Shown piece by piece: positions 6,597-10,624 of a stretch of DNA of 10,624 nucleotides. The first letter of the stretch is position 1; each line of letters starts with the position of its first letter. Location of the stretch: NCBI GenBank assembly GCA_043747685.1, contig JAYTOR010000107.1, positions 1 to 10,624 on the forward strand, read 5' to 3'. The translations under genes were made by a program, and so were the position numbers. The notes beneath the pieces were generated by a model, which worked only from the letters and a program-made list of their open reading frames with translations, searched no databases and had not been told where the DNA came from. This DNA comes from JANXUF01 sp043747685. GTDB lineage: Bacteria; Actinomycetota; Acidimicrobiia; Acidimicrobiales; Ilumatobacteraceae.

Positions 6597-8315
6597 GTGG
6601 AAGAAACGTCGGCGGCTGGGCAGCAGGGTGAGGGGACCCTCGATGTGCAGCCGGATATCGTGCGCCCGCCCGACGACCTCGCAGACAGCTCATTACCGCC
6701 AGACGCTCTTCCGAAGTCGAATTCGCAGCGGTGGAGACGAGCGCTCATCGGGACGAGAGCACATATCGCCGCGCTCGTCGTCGTTGCCGTCGTCGTGATC
6801 GTCTGCCGGTACAACCAGCATGCCGGGCACGACTACGGCGACGATTTCAGCCTCTATATCCGCCAGGCAAAGGCGCTGACGAACGGCCAGATCAGCGCAG
6901 TGATCCGCCAGAACGAGTTCACCGTCACCCATTCGTCCTGGCACTCGTTCAGCCCGACCATCTACCCGTGGGGATTCCCGCTGATGCTGGCGCCGCTCTA
7001 CGTTGTCTGGGGCATCGACTACGGCGTGTTCAAGCTGCTCGAAGCCGTGCTGTTCGGCGGTGCCCTGCTCCTGCTCTACAGCATCGTCACCAAGCGCGTC
7101 GGCCGGATCGGCGGGATCGTCATCATGACGACGATCGGCGCGAGCGTCGCATACGTCAGTTGGACGGACTCTGTGCTGTCCGATATCCCATACCTCCTCA
7201 TCGTCTACCTGACGCTGTGGCTGTTGGATCGCGTGCGCACCAGGCAGCAGTTCGACGGTCAGCGGCTGTGGCCACTGATCGTCGTCGGCGTCGCCGCAGG
7301 ATACGGATTCTCCACCAGACGCGAGGGGGCAGCGCTGATCGCCGCAGTCGTTGCTGCGCAGGCGGCGTGGCTCCTCGGACGCTGGTGGCGCCGGGATCGC
7401 AAGCAGCCGTTCACGGTCCGTTGGTCCCGGCTCGTGGTTCCCGTACTGTCGTTCGTCGCCTTCGTCGGGGTGATGCGGGTCGTGCTGCCGTCACCGCTGT
7501 TGGAACACGTGGACCACACCGGTCTCGGCCAGATCAGGGCAAATCTGCAGGCCTACGGCTTTTCGCTCGCCGAGCAGATCGGACTCAAGGATCCTGGCAG
7601 AGCGTTCCCGGGCGCATCACTGTGGGGTTTCGCCGGATCCGCTGCTGTTGCCAAGGCAATATTCGTCCTGTTCCTCACCTTCTCTGCGATCGGGATCGTC
7701 CTTCGTCTCGCCACAGCGTTCGCCGAAGACATTGCGCTCTTCACCTATCTGGTAGCTGCCACGTTCATCATCGGCATCGCCCCGTTCCGTGACTCCCGCT
7801 ACATCTTCTCGTTGACCCCACTGCTCGTCTACTTCGCCTATCAGGGCATCGCCACGATCCCGACGGCCGCACGTTCGCTGCTCGCTCATCCGGACCACAT
7901 ACGCACCTACGTTGCGGCACCGATAGCGACGGCAGCGATCGTCCTGCTGCTCGTCGGCAATGGCACCGACACCTGGCACAAGACCGAATTCCGTTACGAC
8001 AACGGGACCTACACGCTGCCCGGAGCCGCTGAACCGAGTTGGCAGCAACTGTTCACAGAGGTGCGCATCACCACCAAGCCGACCGACGTCATCGCCTTCT
8101 TCCGGGCACGCACGATGGTCCTCTACACCGACAGAAACGCCATACAGTCGACCGGGATCGACACCGTGATCAGCAATGCCGACTACTACGCTCGACGCAA
8201 GGACGCTTCGAACTACTCCCAGGCACCGCTCGACACGGAAACAGCCGCGACACTCGGCTTCACGCTCGTCTGGGAGAATTCGCAATTCGAACTCTGGCAG
8301 GTACCGAAACGATGA
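6597..8315 (+). CDS. Polytopic membrane glycosyltransferase, GT-C fold (GT39/ArnT/PMT-like)
   Basis: A 572-residue membrane protein, probably transferring a sugar from a polyprenyl-phosphate donor to an acceptor on the outer face of the membrane. A hydrophilic N-terminus of about 50 residues (Pro/Asp-rich, then Arg-rich) precedes the first helix (57-70). Straight after it comes HDYGDDFSLYIRQAKAL (78-94), where the acidic pair in the first external loop matches the catalytic position of GT-C enzymes. Next is IYPWGFPLMLAPLY (122-135), resembling the YPPGxP loop of ArnT/PMT relatives, and a later SDIPYLLIVYL. About ten further hydrophobic segments follow, then a C-terminal soluble domain of about 120 residues starting near GNGTDTW, presumably extracytoplasmic. 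GTG 6597 is preferred to TTG 6591 because of the -10 box. Its TGA overlaps the ATG of the GT2 gene, so the two are made together. The specific sugar is unknown. Confidence 0.85.
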   Translation: MEETSAAGQQGEGTLDVQPDIVRPPDDLADSSLPPDALPKSNSQRWRRALIGTRAHIAALVVVAVVVIVCRYNQHAGHDYGDDFSLYIRQAKALTNGQISAVIRQNEFTVTHSSWHSFSPTIYPWGFPLMLAPLYVVWGIDYGVFKLLEAVLFGGALLLLYSIVTKRVGRIGGIVIMTTIGASVAYVSWTDSVLSDIPYLLIVYLTLWLLDRVRTRQQFDGQRLWPLIVVGVAAGYGFSTRREGAALIAAVVAAQAAWLLGRWWRRDRKQPFTVRWSRLVVPVLSFVAFVGVMRVVLPSPLLEHVDHTGLGQIRANLQAYGFSLAEQIGLKDPGRAFPGASLWGFAGSAAVAKAIFVLFLTFSAIGIVLRLATAFAEDIALFTYLVAATFIIGIAPFRDSRYIFSLTPLLVYFAYQGIATIPTAARSLLAHPDHIRTYVAAPIATAAIVLLLVGNGTDTWHKTEFRYDNGTYTLPGAAEPSWQQLFTEVRITTKPTDVIAFFRARTMVLYTDRNAIQSTGIDTVISNADYYARRKDASNYSQAPLDTETAATLGFTLVWENSQFELWQVPKR

Positions 8316-9556
8316 CGACGCTCGACCCCACATACGTCCGCAGCACGATTCCCGCACCCGCGTCGGAGTCCTCACCGAGCGCCGTTGCACGGGCTGACGA
8401 GTTCGAGCTGACGATCCTCATGCCGTGCCTCAACGAGGCGGAGACCGTTGCCACCTGCGTACGGACGGCGCGGGCGTGGCTCGACGAGCAGGGCGTCTCG
8501 GGCGAGGTGCTCGTTGCCGACAACGGGTCGACCGACGGCTCCCAGCAACTGGCCATCGATGCCGGGGCGCGAGTCGTCCCGATCCCCGAACGTGGCTACG
8601 GTGCAGCGTTGATCGGCGGGATCGCCGCCGCCAGGAGCACCTACATCGTGATGGGCGATGCCGACGACTCCTACGACTTCACCGCACTGCAGGTCTTCCT
8701 CGACAACCTTCGAGCCGGAGATGAACTGGTGATGGGCAACCGCTTCCTCGGCGGTATCGAGAAGGGGGCGATGCCTCCGCTGCACCGCTACCTCGGCAAC
8801 CCGGTGCTGTCGACGGTGGGGCGGGTGTTGTTCCGTCTGCCAGTCAAGGACTTCCACTGCGGGCTTCGCGGTTTTCGTCGCGACACCATCCAAGCTCTCG
8901 GCCTGCGCACGACCGGGATGGAGTTCGCCAGCGAGATGGTCGTCAAAGCCGGGCTACGCGGATTGAAGATCAGTGAGGTGCCGACGACTCTGCGCCCCGA
9001 CGGACGGTCGCGCAAACCGCACTTGCGAACATGGTCTGACGGCTGGCGGCACCTGCGGTTCCTGATGCTCTACAGCCCCCGTTTCCTGTTCCTGTATCCA
9101 GGATTGGCGATGTTCAGCGTCGGTCTCACACTGACGATCGCTCTCGTCATCGGCAGGATCCATGCCTTTGGCGTGGTGTTCGACGTCGCCGCCCTCGTCT
9201 ATGCCGCAGCGCTGACAGTGATCGGTTTCCAGGCGGTCACGTTCGGGCTGTTCACCAAGATCTACGCCGTGACCAAGGGGTTCCTGCCGGCGGACAGTCG
9301 CATCGACGAGCTCGGCGGCAAGTTCAAACTCGAACGCGGACTGCTTCTCGGAGTGCTGACACTGCTCGCCGGCGTCATCACTGCGCTGGTCTCGCTGTGG
9401 AGATGGCGTGACGTCGGATTCGGCGAACTCGACCCGAGCCGTCAACTTCGCGTCGTCGTCCCGGCGGCGCTCGGCGTGATCCTCGGTGCCTCGACGATCT
9501 TCGCCAGCCTGTTCCTGTCGATCCTCGGGATGGACAAGCACATCGACCTCACCTGA
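8312..9556 (+). CDS. Glycosyltransferase family 2, polyprenyl-phosphate sugar synthase-like with C-terminal membrane segments
   Basis: A 414-residue enzyme expected to transfer a sugar from a nucleotide donor onto a polyprenyl (decaprenyl) phosphate at the inner membrane face. The GT-A domain opens ELTILMPCLNEAETV (32-46), then VADNGSTDGS (68-77), GYGAALIGGIAAAR (95-108), and the metal-binding GDADDSYD (115-122). A conserved MGNRFLGGIEKGAMPPLHRY and DFHCGLRGFRRD follow, both typical of the DPM1/dolichol-phosphate-glucose synthase-like subgroup. After about residue 240 come amphipathic RHLRFLMLYSPRF and four hydrophobic segments, as in GtrB-like proteins. The ATG lies in the 4-bp ATGA overlap with the GT-C gene, a pairing that strongly suggests this enzyme supplies that one's lipid-linked donor. 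The first 30 residues are Ser/Pro/Ala-rich and likely disordered. The 3' end overlaps the opposite-strand methyltransferase by 8 bp. Confidence 0.92.
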   Translation: MTTLDPTYVRSTIPAPASESSPSAVARADEFELTILMPCLNEAETVATCVRTARAWLDEQGVSGEVLVADNGSTDGSQQLAIDAGARVVPIPERGYGAALIGGIAAARSTYIVMGDADDSYDFTALQVFLDNLRAGDELVMGNRFLGGIEKGAMPPLHRYLGNPVLSTVGRVLFRLPVKDFHCGLRGFRRDTIQALGLRTTGMEFASEMVVKAGLRGLKISEVPTTLRPDGRSRKPHLRTWSDGWRHLRFLMLYSPRFLFLYPGLAMFSVGLTLTIALVIGRIHAFGVVFDVAALVYAAALTVIGFQAVTFGLFTKIYAVTKGFLPADSRIDELGGKFKLERGLLLGVLTLLAGVITALVSLWRWRDVGFGELDPSRQLRVVVPAALGVILGASTIFASLFLSILGMDKHIDLT

Positions 9557-10253
9557 GGCGCTTCGACCGTCCGTGTACTATCAGGTTCGAGCACAGCCCG
9601 GCGGTCCGATGACGCACGAGGTCGACCTCCACATCGGACGGGAAGAGTGCCATCAGTTCTGCTGTGGTCAACAGATTGAGGTTCGCCGTGTCGGCCCAGA
9701 ACGATTTGCGGAGGCGGCGCAGTGCGGTCTGGTGATGGCGCTGCGGCAGCCAATGAAGCAACGGTAAGAAGGTGTGCACTTCGATCGGGAAGCCTCGATT
9801 CGGCGTCGTGAGGAAGAAGTGTCTGCTCACCCGGCAGATCTCGGCAACGAAGGCACGTTGAGCCGCACGGTCGCCGACATGTTCCAACACTGCCGACGAG
9901 AAGGCGATATCGAATTCGTCATCGGCGAACGGCAGTGTCGAGCCGTCCGTCTGGACGAAGGTGAGCCCGGGATATTCACGCTCGAGGAAACTGGCATCCT
10001 CGATGCTCGTCGCCGTCAATTTGTGCTTGTACGGGTACCACTGCTCGAAAAAATTCGAGTCGGCCAACGAACGATCCGGGGTCACGCCGACGTCGACGAC
10101 GGCCTGCTCCGGCGTCGGAGGGAACACGTCCGTATACCTGCGGTACATCACCTTCCGGGCCCGAAGCGCCAGACGCGTCGCCGCCCGCCGTAACGGATGG
10201 CGACTGGAGAAGTAGTCCGTCGCCGCGGATCCGTCAACGCTGGCGTTCGTCAT
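9549..10253 (-). CDS. Class I SAM-dependent methyltransferase with atypical motif I
   Basis: A 234-residue methyltransferase of the Methyltransf_11 kind. An N-terminal basic helix (RRAATRLALRARKVMYRRY, 22-40) precedes the SAM domain. Motif I reads VVDVGVTPDRSLADSN (52-67): the first glycine is present (Gly56), but the next two positions of the GxGxG loop are Thr58 and Asp60, and an insertion SNFFEQWYPYKHK follows. The rest is canonical: TATSIED (80-86) at strand 2, TDGSTLPFADDEFDIAFSSA (102-121), and VLEHVG (122-127). LTTPNRGFPIEVHTFLPLLHW resembles sugar- and lipid-methylating relatives. The ATG at 10253 starts the family-like sequence; a longer upstream frame exists but crosses the divergent thioesterase gene. 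It lies tail-to-tail with the GT2 gene, sharing 8 bp. The substrate is unknown; proximity suggests glycan modification. Confidence 0.85.
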   Translation of the reverse strand: MTNASVDGSAATDYFSSRHPLRRAATRLALRARKVMYRRYTDVFPPTPEQAVVDVGVTPDRSLADSNFFEQWYPYKHKLTATSIEDASFLEREYPGLTFVQTDGSTLPFADDEFDIAFSSAVLEHVGDRAAQRAFVAEICRVSRHFFLTTPNRGFPIEVHTFLPLLHWLPQRHHQTALRRLRKSFWADTANLNLLTTAELMALFPSDVEVDLVRHRTAGLCSNLIVHGRSKRLR

Positions 10254-10259
10254 CACGCC

Positions 10260-10265
10260 ATCGTA
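10260..10265 (-). promoter_or_regulatory. Candidate -10 box TACGAT for a leaderless methyltransferase transcript
   Basis: Minus-strand TACGAT fits TANNNT and lies 6 nt upstream of the ATG at 10253. No Shine-Dalgarno sequence is visible in the gap (GGCGTG). It sits in the 72-bp divergent intergenic region shared with the thioesterase gene. Confidence 0.4.
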
Positions 10266-10313
10266 CCGATCGATGCTCTGCCCCCTACAGCGAGGCGACG
10301 ACGACGGATATGC

Positions 10314-10319
10314 CAAACT
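10314..10319 (+). promoter_or_regulatory. Weak candidate -10 box CAAACT for the thioesterase
   Basis: CAAACT retains only the A at position 2, the T at position 6 and one more match, but sits 6 nt before the ATG at 10326, the same geometry as the other unit-heading genes here. The alternative is a leadered start using CCGGG as a poor ribosome site. Confidence 0.25.
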
Positions 10320-10325
10320 GCCGGG

Positions 10326-10624
10326 ATGCCAGAACAGCAGGCGGCGCTCGACGACCTGGTCAGGTTGCTCGACCTCGAACCGATCGAAGTCAACATTTTT
10401 CGCGGCGTCTCCCCCGACGTCACCCAACAGAGAGTCTTCGGAGGTCAGGTCGCCGGTCAGGCGCTCGTTGCCTGTGCTCGCACGGTCGACGACCCAAACC
10501 GCCTGATCCACTCGCTCCACGCCTACTTCCTGCGCCCGGGGGACCCGAAGATCCCGATCCTCTACGAAGTCGACCGATTGCGTGATGGCAAGAGTTTCAC
10601 GACCCGTCGGGTCGTCGCCATCCA
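10326..10624 (+). CDS. Acyl-CoA thioesterase II (TesB-like), 3'-truncated by window edge
   Basis: The first 99 residues of a double-hotdog acyl-CoA thioesterase, which hydrolyses fatty acyl-CoA to free acid and CoA in the cytoplasm. After the usual lead-in LVRLLDLEPIEVNIFRG, the sequence shows the family hallmarks QQRVFGGQVAGQALVACART (34-53), HSLHAYFLRPGDPKIPI (63-79) and the basic/aromatic stretch RLRDGKSFTTRRVV. These correspond to the first hotdog domain of TesB; the second domain with the catalytic residues lies beyond the window. Intact relatives have about 280-290 residues. The gene is divergent from the methyltransferase by 72 bp. It has no visible connection to the glycan genes, so it is probably a housekeeping lipid-metabolism gene bordering the cluster. 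The symbol tesB would be apt if the missing half is confirmed. Confidence 0.92.
   Translation, partial: MPEQQAALDDLVRLLDLEPIEVNIFRGVSPDVTQQRVFGGQVAGQALVACARTVDDPNRLIHSLHAYFLRPGDPKIPILYEVDRLRDGKSFTTRRVVAI

Noticed and set aside
10254..10520. N-terminal extension of the minus-strand methyltransferase to 10520
   Set aside because: The extension is antisense to the clearly recognisable thioesterase gene and has no methyltransferase similarity; ATG 10253 is preferred.

Overview
This is a GC-rich window with the codon bias of a high-GC Gram-positive bacterium. Uncharged-amino-acid-rich membrane proteins, GTG starts, probable leaderless transcripts and the gene families together suggest an actinobacterium, perhaps of the Acidimicrobiia (Ilumatobacter-like); that taxonomic placement is inference from style and not from a marker gene. 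There is no rRNA, tRNA, CRISPR array or intact mobile element.

Layout. (1) 1-2868, + strand: a tightly packed three-gene operon holding the 3' part of a family 4 glycosyltransferase, a class I methyltransferase, and an alpha/alpha-toroid (prenyltransferase/squalene-cyclase-like or glycosidase-like) protein translationally coupled to it by a GTGA overlap. (2) 2921-4189, +: an EntS-like major facilitator (MFS) exporter, followed by a 19-bp tandem repeat. (3) 4261-5190, -: a short-chain dehydrogenase that converges on the MFS gene. (4) 5218-5848: a gene graveyard. The DNA-binding tail of a LuxR/NarL-type regulator (-) carries a 1-base frameshift and is joined head-on to an ABC-2 type permease (+) that has lost its middle and changed frame. 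(5) 5874-6518, -: a small class I methyltransferase (Methyltransf_24-like). (6) 6597-9556, +: a polytopic GT-C/GT39-like membrane glycosyltransferase coupled by ATGA overlap to a family 2 polyprenyl-phosphate glycosyltransferase with C-terminal membrane segments. (7) 9549-10253, -: a class I methyltransferase with an atypical SAM loop, overlapping the GT2 gene tail-to-tail by 8 bp. (8) 10326-end, +: the start of an acyl-CoA thioesterase II (TesB-like), running off the window.

How the genes fit together. The window is dominated by glycan-making enzymes (GT4, GT2, GT-C) and three unrelated methyltransferases. The GT2/GT-C pair reads as a classical lipid-linked sugar module: the GT2 charges a polyprenyl phosphate on the cytoplasmic face, and the GT-C uses that donor on the outside. 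The GT4-methyltransferase-toroid operon could build or modify a glycoconjugate. The SDR and thioesterase look like unrelated housekeeping/lipid-metabolism genes. Five genes at the heads of transcription units have a TANNNT-like -10 hexamer only 6-9 nt before the start codon, which suggests leaderless mRNAs. Downstream operon genes instead have a Shine-Dalgarno sequence or stop/start overlap.
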